A DNA stretch of 13,870 nt, taken from positions 1 to 13,870 of the forward strand of contig CBFFYP010000099.1 in assembly GCA_965646165.1 (NCBI GenBank), written 5' to 3'. The notes beneath the pieces are model-generated. The model had not been told where the DNA came from. It was given only the letters and a program-made list of their open reading frames with translations, and ran no database searches. Source of the DNA: MGBC114844 sp910585855 (lineage in GTDB: Bacteria; Bacillota; Clostridia; Lachnospirales; Lachnospiraceae). Positions 1 through 6,094 of the stretch are shown here, piece by piece. The translations under genes and the position numbers were made by a program. Position 1 is the first letter of the stretch; the number at the start of each line of letters is the position of its first letter.

Positions 1-80
1 ATACGGCTGTACTTTATAGGAACACCGGCTATTTTGTAGCCGGTGTAAATGTCATCCCATTGGGGGTGGCTGAACTGTAA
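1..80 (+). CDS. C-terminal tail of an unidentified protein (partial)
   Basis: The frame starting at base 3 is open for 25 codons to TAA at 78-80, with a protein-like ending (TAVLYRNTGYFVAG, then VNVIPLGVAEL). The rest of the gene lies outside the window. No family can be assigned from so short a piece. A 10-bp inverted repeat (22-31 with 37-46, loop TTTTG) falls inside this frame; it has no T-run after it and so is not called a terminator. The reading frame could be chance, but its composition looks coding. Confidence 0.35.
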   Translation, partial: TAVLYRNTGYFVAGVNVIPLGVAEL

Positions 81-120
81 CTATGGATTTTTTATTTCAC
101 AAAAATTTTTTATTTTCCTA

Positions 121-145
121 TTGACATTTATTAACGAAACTTGTG
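121..145 (+). promoter_or_regulatory. Possible -35 box separated from its gene by the IS
   Basis: TTGACA at 121-126 matches the sigma-A -35 consensus and points towards the nitroreductase gene at 1938. A -10 box at 17-bp spacing would fall at 144-149, which is where the IS end begins. No good -10 is seen at that spacing. The reading is that the IS entered the promoter of the downstream gene; the original -10 cannot be identified with certainty beyond the far end of the IS. Confidence 0.25.
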
Positions 146-249
146 ACATACTCCCGCCGCCTAAGAGGCGGGGGCTTCTCGCTCAAGCACTCTAATGAGC
201 ACAGTATCAACGAGCTAACCCCGTGTGCCCCACGGTTTCTATGTTTTTG
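145..249 (-). ncRNA. Predicted right-end RNA (omega RNA) of TnpB
   Basis: In this family the guide RNA of TnpB is made from the 3' end of tnpB through the right end, with the guide taken from flanking DNA just past the element. On the minus strand the stretch after the tnpB stop holds a CCGTG/CACGG hairpin near 220-240, then paired GTGCTC/GAGTGC segments, then the right-end hairpin at 153-172. The guide would be roughly the reverse complement of bases 125-144, the host DNA beside the element. This follows family knowledge plus visible hairpins; the RNA ends are not determined. Confidence 0.55.
153..172. repeat. Right-end subterminal hairpin of the IS
   Basis: CCCGCC (153-158) pairs with GGCGGG (167-172) around an 8-base loop, followed on the plus strand by GGCTTCTC. 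This arrangement is common at the right ends of tnpB-carrying IS elements, where the hairpin is bound by TnpA during excision and also forms the 3' end of the TnpB guide scaffold. Confidence 0.75.
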
Positions 250-1344
250 TTATGTAGTCACTAATCGCATACCCTCATTCCTTATGTTTATTGCTGCATT
301 TACATCTCTATCGTGATGCGTGCCGCATTCAGGACAATCCCATACCCTGACGGACAAATCTTTTATACCAGGGTTCTTATATCCACAGCAAGAACAAGTC
401 TGACTGCTTGCAAAAAACTTGTCTACCCGTACAAGCTGTTTCCCTATATCAGCAAGCTTGTATTGCAGGAACATTGTAAACATACCCCACCCGTTATCTG
501 TTACGGATTTGCCAAAGCGTAAAGATTGCGCCATTGCTTTCATATCCAGATCTTCAATGCACACGCAGTCGTAAATACCCGCTATCCGTCTTGACTGTTT
601 GTGCAGAAAATCTTTTCTTTGATTCGCAATTTTTTCATGCAGTTTAGCTACTTTAAGACGCTGCTTATCACGGTTTCTTGAGCCTTTCTGCATTTTAGAC
701 ATCTTGCACTGCTCACGCTTCAAGCGTTTTTCTGTTTGTCTGTAATATCCCGGATAAGCAGGTTCATTTCCATTGCTGTCCTTGTATAGTCCATGCATGG
801 AGTAGTCCAGTCCTAAGAAACTATGCGGTGTTTGTTCTTGTACTTGATTTTCGTACTCGAACAAAACACTTGCATCATACTTTCCACTAGGTGTCTGAAT
901 TATCGTTACGGATTTAAGTTTGTAATCAGACGGAATAAGCCTATGTTGTTTTAGTTTTACAAATCCGATTTTAGGTAGTTTGATATAATCGTTTTCAATG
1001 TATATATTTCCATTTACGCAGTTTGTTGTGTAGCTTCTGCGGTTGGATTTCCTGCTCTTGAATTTCGGAAAACCGGCTTTGGGATTTTTGAAAAAATTAT
1101 TGTATGCCGTCTGCAAATGTATTTGTGAATTTGCAAGAGCAAGACTGTCAACCTCCTTTAACCATTCAAACTCTTTTTTATACTGTGCAGGAGTGTTGTT
1201 TAATTTTTGTTTTGTTTCTTTGTAATACTTGATTTTATCTGACAGCATTTGATTGTAGATAAACCGCACACAGCCAAAGGTTTTTGCAAACATTGTCTGC
1301 TGCTGTAAAGTTGGATATATTCTGAATTTGTAGGCTTTGTTCAA
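250..1344 (-). CDS. tnpB: TnpB, RNA-guided endonuclease of an IS200/IS605 element
   Basis: This 364-residue protein has the full TnpB layout. The N-terminal helix-turn-helix/OrfB part begins AYKFRIYPT. The RuvC-like nuclease has its three acidic motifs: GLDYS (Asp180), CIEDLDM (Glu264) and HDRDVNAAINI (Asp345/347). A zinc ribbon lies between the last two (Cys317, Cys320, Cys337, Cys340). All key residues are present, so the nuclease should be active. The start is TTG at 1344, preceded by AAAGGA and overlapping the TGA stop of tnpA, which suggests translational coupling. In characterised relatives TnpB cuts DNA next to a short motif under guide-RNA direction and helps keep the element at its donor site. 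It stays intact here although the transposase is ruined. Confidence 0.93.
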   Translation of the reverse strand: MNKAYKFRIYPTLQQQTMFAKTFGCVRFIYNQMLSDKIKYYKETKQKLNNTPAQYKKEFEWLKEVDSLALANSQIHLQTAYNNFFKNPKAGFPKFKSRKSNRRSYTTNCVNGNIYIENDYIKLPKIGFVKLKQHRLIPSDYKLKSVTIIQTPSGKYDASVLFEYENQVQEQTPHSFLGLDYSMHGLYKDSNGNEPAYPGYYRQTEKRLKREQCKMSKMQKGSRNRDKQRLKVAKLHEKIANQRKDFLHKQSRRIAGIYDCVCIEDLDMKAMAQSLRFGKSVTDNGWGMFTMFLQYKLADIGKQLVRVDKFFASSQTCSCCGYKNPGIKDLSVRVWDCPECGTHHDRDVNAAINIRNEGMRLVTT

Positions 1345-1755
1345 TTCCTTTCACCTTGACTTTCTATATACTTTTTAATTACTTCAATAGACGTACCGCC
1401 TGTTGTCAGCAGACAGAAACTTTGACTCCAAAAATGTTCTTTCCAAAGTTTCTGTCGTATTGAAAGAAATTCTTTTTTCAAAAGTCTGCTGCTTGCGTTT
1501 TTGTATGCATTTATAAACTTACTTATTTCTGTATTTGGATGTGCTTTGAAGAGTATAGGAACATGTCTTTATCCTGATTTCACTCTTGTAATGTGATATT
1601 GTACTTATGTGAGATATACTCAAAAATTTCCATTGCACGGTTGGAAATCGGATCATCAAATACTTTTCTGCAATATTTTACAACAAGGATAAGAGGATAG
1701 TACATCAGAAATACTGAATGTGAATTGCTGTCTAAATTTACTTATAATCAGTCAT
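1341..1755 (-). pseudogene. tnpA: tnpA, Y1 (HUH) transposase, frameshifted and mutated
   Basis: Pieces in different frames add up to a nearly full IS200/IS605 transposase of about 137 codons. It starts with ATG at 1755 (MTDYK), then needs a 1-base shift to reach LDSNSHSVFLMYYPLILVVK and CRKVFDDPISNRAMEIFEYI. An in-frame TGA follows, probably from a Trp codon. A second 1-base loss sits at DKDH, and the remainder reads HVPILFKAHPNTEISKFINA and GTSIEVIKKYIESQGERN before TGA at 1341. The HUH motif should read H-V-H; here the second His is Pro (CCT for CAT). The catalytic Tyr and the Gln four residues later (YIESQ) remain. With two frameshifts, a stop and a lost metal ligand it cannot be functional. 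Confidence 0.85.
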
Positions 1756-1777
1756 TTTCTATTCTTCTACTGATTAT

Positions 1778-1806
1778 AATATAACATAATGCTCTAAACC
1801 TGTCAA
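1778..1806 (-). promoter_or_regulatory. Sigma-A promoter of the IS genes
   Basis: On the minus strand TTGACA (1801-1806) is followed after exactly 17 bases by TATATT (1778-1783), about 22 bases before the tnpA start codon at 1755. It lies inside the IS and would still drive tnpB through the dead tnpA. Confidence 0.7.
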
Positions 1807-1828
1807 GTATGACCAGAACACAATTCAT

Positions 1829-1849
1829 CCCCCACTTTAGAAGTGGGGG
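1829..1849. repeat. Left-end subterminal hairpin of the IS
   Basis: CCCCCAC (1829-1835) pairs with GTGGGGG (1843-1849) around the loop TTTAGAA. It sits about 15 bases inside the predicted left tip, the usual place for the TnpA recognition hairpin. Confidence 0.75.
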
Positions 1850-1937
1850 ACTTCTTGCCAGTTTTAGTTAAAACAAATATAAACGAAAACCTTTTCAGGG
1901 AAAAAACTATTAAGAGATAAATAAGGAGGCAAAATTT

Positions 1938-2459
1938 ATGAATGAAGTAATGAAAAATTTATTTACAAGAAGAAGTATCCGTTCTTTTCAAAAACAAGAA
2001 ATTCCAAGAGAGGAATTAGAACAAATTCTTCAGGCAGCCCTTTATACTCCAAGTGGTATGAACCGCCAAACTTGGAAATTTACAGCTATTGTAAATCAAG
2101 AAAAAATCCAGACTCTTGCTGATAAAATCGGAAAAGAATTAAACAGATAAGGCTATGATTTTTATCGTCCTTCTGTTCTTATTATCTCATCCAATGAAAA
2201 AAACAGTCGGTGGGGAAAAGAAGACAACACCTGTGCATTAGAAAATATTTTTCTTGCTGCTCATTCCTCTGGAATCGGTTCTGTATGGATTAACCAACTA
2301 AACAATGCCATGGCAGACAAACCTGCCATTCGTACTATATTAAAGGAATTTGGCATACCAGATACACATACTGTTTATGGTGCAGCAGCGCTAGGCTATC
2401 CTGCAGACCCTATCACCAAAGAAGTAAAAAAGATAGGAAGTTATAGCATTATAGAATAA
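1938..2459 (+). pseudogene. Nitroreductase-family protein, interrupted by one in-frame stop
   Basis: The ORF starts with ATG at 1938 behind a perfect AAGGAGG (1923-1929) and runs in one frame to TAA at 2457-2459, 172 residues, a normal length for small FMN nitroreductases. It is broken only by TAA at 2148-2150 (codon 71). The first part has the family opening (LFTRRSIRSF, then ALYTPSGMNRQTW). The second part, immediately after the stop, has GYDFYRP, NTCALENIFLAAHSSGIG and the closing GAAALGYPADP. No frameshift or missing segment is seen, so the inactivation looks recent or the stop is a sequencing error. The family reduces nitro or other aromatic compounds with NAD(P)H; the substrate is unknown. 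The IS at 145-1862 lies just upstream, probably in its promoter. Confidence 0.85.
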
Positions 2460-2527
2460 CAGTTTTACAAAATGGAGAATCACTTTAGGCTTTATATAAA
2501 TATCATTTTTTTATAAGAGGGAGGACA

Positions 2528-2679
2528 CTGGAATGGGAAGTAAGGTCTATTCCGAGCCCGCTTGCGCTTAACATTTCCTATTTTCATAACGGGCACATAA
2601 GGCACGAAAACACAACAGTACCGTGCCTAAGCGCCGATGGGAAATGATAACCCTTCATAGACCTTCCTTCCCATTCCAG
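2528..2679. repeat. Long palindromic structured element between convergent genes
   Basis: Arms of 23 bp (2528-2550 and 2657-2679) are complementary except at one position. Inside are further paired segments: GGCACG (2601-2606) with CGTGCC (2622-2627), GCGCTTA (2564-2570) with TAAGCGC (2628-2634), and CATTTCC (2572-2578) with GGAAATG (2640-2646). The last two pairs cross, so they form a pseudoknot or alternative folds. No T-run follows on either strand, so it is not a simple terminator. The sequence beside the right arm (CCAGCTGTTTCT) also occurs at 10541-10553 in repeat element C, suggesting a distant link to that family. It may be a structured RNA or a MITE-like element. Confidence 0.6.
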
Positions 2680-2708
2680 CTGTTTCTATCAGTTTCAAAG
2701 TGTCAATT

Positions 2709-3371
2709 CTAATATTCTAGATATGCCCTTAATTGTAAAGTAAGATAATAACCTTTTTCTGCATCCCCTATTCTAGTATCATTTTGATATTCCTGTTGAA
2801 TATGGAAAAATTGATGAATTCCTATACAAGCATGATTCTTTAATACCCAATATTGAGAAACCCATTCTTTTTGTTCTAAAATAACAGGGTCTCCAATTTC
2901 TATATGATCGATTAAATTATCTTTTCGTTCTTCTGCTTCGTAATATTCCCTTATTTCTGTTTCTATTTCCTTATATAATTGATATAATTCTTCCTCTGTA
3001 TCTTTGTAAAAAAACAATTCTACTATAGATAAGCCTTCTTCATAATTTTCATACTTTATCTTATTATAAGTACAAATCACTTTTCCGCTACATTCCAAGT
3101 CTTTTAAATATAATTCCTGATCCAGTAAAATTTCATCAAAACTTACCTCTGTTGCTTTAGAAAATGTAAAGTGATGCTTTTCTAACTCTTTTTCAGAAGA
3201 ATACCAATCCATATCTAAAAACTGGGGAACGCTTTCCTCCAATACAGCATCTAAAAAAGATTCTTCTTCTATTCGTTTTACAACTCCTATTTGATTCCAT
3301 CCCCAAAATCCTCCAATCAAAAATAAAACTGCTATTCCAATTATCCCTATCTTTTTCCATTTTAATTTCAT
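2709..3371 (-). CDS. Membrane-anchored protein of unknown function
   Basis: The protein has 220 residues. Its N-terminus, MKLKWKKIGIIGIAVLFLIG, has lysines followed by a hydrophobic stretch (about residues 8-27), a membrane anchor or uncleaved signal. The rest is acidic, rich in Glu and Tyr, and probably extracytoplasmic; no motif is recognised. The start at 3371 is chosen because AAAGGA lies just upstream and the membrane segment follows directly. An earlier in-frame ATG at 3443 would add 24 residues derived from the structured element next door. That element starts within about 35 bases of the start codon, so the native promoter has probably been displaced. Confidence 0.7.
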   Translation of the reverse strand: MKLKWKKIGIIGIAVLFLIGGFWGWNQIGVVKRIEEESFLDAVLEESVPQFLDMDWYSSEKELEKHHFTFSKATEVSFDEILLDQELYLKDLECSGKVICTYNKIKYENYEEGLSIVELFFYKDTEEELYQLYKEIETEIREYYEAEERKDNLIDHIEIGDPVILEQKEWVSQYWVLKNHACIGIHQFFHIQQEYQNDTRIGDAEKGYYLTLQLRAYLEY

Positions 3372-3390
3372 AAATAAAATCCTTTCTGTT

Positions 3391-3760
3391 GTCGTAGACG
3401 GAAACCCACTGTTTTTAGGCGGTGGGAGAAGCCATTCTTGCACAAAATGCTATCTTGTATTATCATACATAGAGAAAACCGTTGGAAGCGATGGATTGCT
3501 TTGAAGGCACTCTTTGTACTTTGAAAAGTTAAGATAAGAGGTTTTTCACACCAACCGTTGTGAATGTAAAATCTGAAACGTATAAAAAACCAATTGCATG
3601 GCATGGGAAGTTTGAGTACCAGATGCAGTTACAGCAGAGTATATCTTTGTTGTAAAGGGTGTTGTCAACCATCCTGTGATATAACGCTACTTTAAGTAAT
3701 AATACTTATCGGGATTTAAAGGTCGGAGGCGTAAGCCGTTACTACGACTGGGTAGTTGAC
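3391..3760 (+). ncRNA. Structured RNA resembling the HEARO / IscB omega RNA, without iscB
   Basis: No convincing reading frame crosses this stretch, but it is rich in pairing. A 5' hairpin has stem CCCACTG/CGGTGGG (3406-3412, 3421-3427) and looks like an IS200/IS605-type end. Near the 3' side, GTCAAC (3664-3669) pairs with GTTGAC (3755-3760). These enclose TAAGTA/TACTTA (3693-3698, 3703-3708) and GTCG/CGAC (3722-3725, 3745-3748), the latter containing GGC-GTAA-GCC. The string AAAGGTCGGAGGCG and the order of parts remind me of the HEARO RNA that lies upstream of iscB in IS200/IS605-like transposons. That match is from memory, not a search. No iscB gene or remnant is visible downstream, so this would be an orphan RNA. 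Alternative: an unrelated structured repeat. Confidence 0.4.
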
Positions 3761-3807
3761 TTTTTCTAGATACAATTTAATTTTAGCACCTTTTTTTTTA
3801 TTTGACC

Positions 3808-3855
3808 ATGACAAAAAAGTTGCTATTTTTTATAAAAAAACAACCTTTTTGTCAT
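3808..3855. repeat. AT-rich palindrome
   Basis: ATGACAAAAA (3808-3817) pairs with TTTTTGTCAT (3846-3855). After one mismatch GTTG pairs with CAAC, and the centre is a T-run facing an A-run, so almost all 48 bases can pair. It could be a regulator site, a small mobile remnant or a weak terminator of RNA coming from the element at 3391-3760; nothing decides between these. Confidence 0.45.
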
Positions 3856-3926
3856 AATTATCTTCCAATAAATAGTATATAATAGAAAATGTTGTCTTAT
3901 AAATAAAGATAAAGGAAAATCTAATT

Positions 3927-4061
3927 ATGAAAATGAACAAATTTATTATCCATCTTCGTTCCTTTTTTTACAATTCCACTTTCCTACATTTTAATTTTTA
4001 TTACTCTTTCCCCCTAAAAATTCAGGATAAACTTATAAACTTAAAAAAGACAACATTTTGA
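3927..4061 (+). CDS. Possible small ORF, 44 residues
   Basis: ATG at 3927 follows AAAGGA with suitable spacing, and a TATAAT-like box lies at 3878-3883, though without a good -35 at 17 bases. The peptide (MKMNKFIIHLRSFFYNST...) is rich in Phe, Tyr and Lys as expected from AT-rich DNA, and matches nothing I know. It overlaps the left copy of the 17-bp inverted repeat around element A. It may well be chance. Confidence 0.2.
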   Translation: MKMNKFIIHLRSFFYNSTFLHFNFYYSFPLKIQDKLINLKKTTF

Positions 4062-4586
4062 TTTTATAAGAAAATGGGATAAAAACTTTTTAGAGTTTTC
4101 AAAATTTTCAAGCGGAAACTCGCTGGCAGTGTACAATTCTTATTCTGTAATAAAATATAATTTCTATCGCTATCTAACCAACAGCGAGAGGCGGTTTGCT
4201 TCTGTCCTTTGACTGCGACTTCGGAGAACGGTTAGAAAGTCTTGGTTTCTGTAGGACTATCTAGAATTTTTTGCATATCCTGCTTCCATGCAGGGTATGC
4301 AAAAAAAGGGGCGTGTTTAGCCCGGAAGATAGGGAAGAGAATGTTTTATGGCTGGTAAAATCCGTCCCTTACACCTATTTCATTTCGGTTGTTATGAGGG
4401 CGAATTGCGCCCCGATTCGTCCGGTTGGATGAACCTAAATACAGAAATCATAGACTTTCTTTCCGTTTGGAGCGGAGCAAGCAAAGGACAGAAGCAAACC
4501 GCCTCTTGCGTCCGGTGAAAGCCACCCCCTTCTGGCAGCATCCTAATCTCCAAAAGCCTAATTTTTTACTTTATAAGTTTATCCTG
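4023..4586. repeat. Inverted repeat pair flanking element A
   Basis: CAGGATAAACTTATAAA (4023-4039) recurs as its exact reverse complement at 4570-4586, with weaker similarity (A/T runs and CTAAAAATT-like bases) on both sides. The pair encloses repeat element A with about 100 and 20 bases of extra sequence. It may mark the ends of a larger mobile unit or an older palindrome into which A inserted. Confidence 0.5.
4142..4550 (+). repeat. Repeat element A (type 1 of the structured family)
   Basis: This is a non-coding element with a 28-bp outer stem (4184-4211 with 4482-4509, one G-T wobble) and a second stem (about 4233-4251 with 4441-4460). Next is a hairpin with loop TTCCAT flanked by a T-run and an A-run (4267-4307). 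Then comes a long-range stem GGGGCG (4308-4313) with CGCCCC (4408-4413), continued after facing hexamers TGTTTA and GAATTG by GCCC (4320-4323) with GGGC (4398-4401). A further hairpin TTCGTCC-GGTT-GGATGAA lies at 4417-4434. Its arms also match the core-less copy near 13513. Both flanks extend past the stem: left from about 4142, right to GGCAGCATCCTA near 4545. The start or end codons that fall inside it give only short frames without family resemblance. Confidence 0.85.
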
Positions 4587-4604
4587 CTAAAAATTTTCTG
4601 CAAG

Positions 4605-4633
4605 TTGCTTTTTCTATCATACCATGTTAAAAT
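4605..4633 (+). promoter_or_regulatory. Promoter of the aldose epimerase gene
   Basis: TTGCTT (4605-4610), 17 bases, then TAAAAT (4628-4633) preceded by TGT, an extended -10. It lies about 70 bases before the start codon at 4702 and just past the right inverted repeat around element A, so the gene does not rely on the element. Confidence 0.6.
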
Positions 4634-4701
4634 AAATCTAACTTAATCCTATATTTTAAAATACCATTAAAAATAATAAATAAAAAAGAAAGGCAACAGT
4701 T

Positions 4702-5604
4702 ATGGTACATATCTTAGAAAATGAATTATTAAAAGTAACAATCGCAGACAAAGGCGCAGAATTAACTCATGTATATGACAAAGAAAGCAAAACAGAACGA
4801 ATTTGGAGTGCAGACCCTGAAATCTGGAATCGCCATGCACCAATCCTATTCCCTTTTGTAGGCAAAACATTTAATAACCGCTATATCTACAAAAAACAAA
4901 CCTACCAAATGAAAACTCAGCACGGTTTTGCAAGAGATATGGAATTTACCTGTATTCATTCAGACAAACAATCTGTTACACATTGTCTAAAATCAACTCC
5001 AGAAACAAAAGAAATTTATCCGTTTGACTTTGAATTATATGTAACACACAGCCTAAACGAAGAAAATACCCGCACTCTAAAAATACAATGGGAGATCAAA
5101 AACACCGGAAAAGAACCTATGTATTATTCCATAGGAGGACATCCCGGTTTTTGCACTTCCCTAAAAGCAGGTGAAAAAAGAGAATACTATTACTTAGAAT
5201 TCCCCGACAAAGAAAAACTAGAATATGTTCTTTTAAACCCTGCTACAGGTTTTGTTATAACAGATAAAAAATGTACTCTAACCCTAGAAAATGGATTCTA
5301 TCCAATTAAAAAAAACATGTTCGACAACGATGCACTCATCTTTGAAAACACCCAAATTGAAACTGTAAGAATCGCATCCCCAGACAAAACCCCATTCATC
5401 ACTCTGACCTGCAAAGGATTCCCTTATGTAGGCATCTGGTCAAAACCAGAAGGAGAATTTGTCTGCCTAGAACCATGGTTTGGAAGAACCGACAATGATA
5501 ACTACAGCGGCACTTTGGAAGAAAAACCCGGTATTCAGCTCTTAAAAATAAATGAAACAAAACAAATCGAATACCAAATCCAATTCCACCAGATATCCAA
5601 ATAA
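4702..5604 (+). CDS. Aldose 1-epimerase family protein (LacX-like)
   Basis: This 300-residue protein is the usual length for LacX/GalM-type mutarotases, cytoplasmic beta-sandwich enzymes that interconvert alpha and beta anomers of aldoses. Candidate active-site residues are in place: His74 in TQHGFARD, His147 in SIGGHPGF and Glu257 in CLEPWFGRTD. The opening ENELLKVTIADKGAELTHV is typical of the LacX group, which acts on hexoses or sugar phosphates of unsettled identity. Start at 4702 is preceded by AAAGG. The gene stands alone between repeat elements A and B, so context gives no substrate. No terminator is clear after it; element B begins within about 15 bases. Confidence 0.88.
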   Translation: MVHILENELLKVTIADKGAELTHVYDKESKTERIWSADPEIWNRHAPILFPFVGKTFNNRYIYKKQTYQMKTQHGFARDMEFTCIHSDKQSVTHCLKSTPETKEIYPFDFELYVTHSLNEENTRTLKIQWEIKNTGKEPMYYSIGGHPGFCTSLKAGEKREYYYLEFPDKEKLEYVLLNPATGFVITDKKCTLTLENGFYPIKKNMFDNDALIFENTQIETVRIASPDKTPFITLTCKGFPYVGIWSKPEGEFVCLEPWFGRTDNDNYSGTLEEKPGIQLLKINETKQIEYQIQFHQISK

Positions 5605-5618
5605 CATCCTTCCTCACC

Positions 5619-5642
5619 GGACGCCAGAGGCGGTTGGTTGGA
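5619..5642 (-). repeat. Remnant of a type 1 right end
   Basis: GGACGCCAGAGGCGG (5619-5633), preceded by CACC, is the reverse complement of the right end of element A (about 4500-4515) with one difference. The rest of that copy is missing. It faces away from element B, giving the same head-to-head order of type 1 and type 2 seen at 10187-10945 and 13460-13870. Confidence 0.55.
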
Positions 5643-5697
5643 TCACAGCAGAAATAATGATTTCTTACAGAACAAGTCTTCCAGTACGCTTCCTTTT

Positions 5698-6046
5698 TGT
5701 TCCAGAGTCAAGAAACAGCCAGATTCAAAAATGGTGGGCAGCCTGCAGTGACTTTGGAAAAAAGTTAGAAGTTCTTAGACTTCTGCTCGAAAACCTAAGA
5801 TTTTTTTCACATCCTGCTTCCATGCAGGGTGTGAAAAAAAAGGGGCGTGTTTAGCCCGGATGTTAGGGAAGAGGATGATTTTTGGCTGGTAATATCCTTC
5901 CTTACGCCAGTTCCGTTTTGGCTGCAGTAAGGGCGAATTGCGCCCCGGTCTGTTCGGTTGGAGAAAAGAAAAGGCAGAAGTCTTAGAACTTCTTGCTTCT
6001 TGGAAACCGGAACAGCCGGCTGCCACCATTTTCGAATCTGGCGTCC
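5698..6046 (+). repeat. Repeat element B (type 2 of the structured family)
   Basis: The outer stem pairs 5719-5743 with 6018-6041 (one mismatch, one bulged base). The second stem pairs about 5767-5786 with 5983-6002 (19 of 20). The hairpin with TTCCAT loop is at 5810-5841. The core stem pairs GGGGCG (5842-5847) with CGCCCC (5941-5946), with facing hexamers TGTTTA and GAATTG (5935-5940), and AGGAT/ATCCT lies inside. It ends in TCTGGCGTCC (6037-6046). The element fills the gap between two genes that end towards each other (4702-5604 and 6095-8392). Its outer stem differs wholly from element A while the core is nearly identical. Confidence 0.85.
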
Positions 6047-6094
6047 TCATAGCAACAAGTATCAAAAATCCTCCACCTTTAAGCATAGGGAGTA

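Larger units (their letters stand above)
145..1862 (-). mobile_element. IS200/IS605-family insertion sequence (tnpA decayed, tnpB intact)
   Basis: The element is read on the minus strand as left end, tnpA, tnpB, right end. Both ends carry the imperfect hairpins typical of this single-strand transposon family rather than terminal inverted repeats: left-end stem CCCCCAC/GTGGGGG (1829-1849) and right-end stem CCCGCC/GGCGGG (153-172). There is no obvious target duplication, as expected for IS200/IS605. Exact tips cannot be fixed without an empty site; the limits given are good to about 5-10 bases. tnpA and tnpB overlap by four bases. With tnpA broken, the copy is predicted to move only if a related TnpA acts in trans. 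Confidence 0.88.

Noticed and set aside
22..46. Hairpin at 22-46 as a terminator
   Set aside because: It lies inside the open frame of the partial gene and no T-run follows on either strand.
3372..3443. Extended N-terminus of the membrane protein starting at 3443
   Set aside because: The extra residues come from the neighbouring structured element; the start at 3371 has a ribosome binding site and places the lysines and membrane segment at the N-terminus.
4267..4307. T/A-tract hairpin in each element as an intrinsic terminator
   Set aside because: The T-run precedes and the A-run follows the hairpin on both strands, so the T-run is on the wrong side for termination either way; the two runs pair with each other.
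4425..4646. Short ORFs inside the repeat elements (for example 4425-4646, 5775-6101, 10833-11087)
   Set aside because: They do not start or end at the same place in different copies, lack ribosome binding sites, and are explained by the conserved RNA-like sequence.
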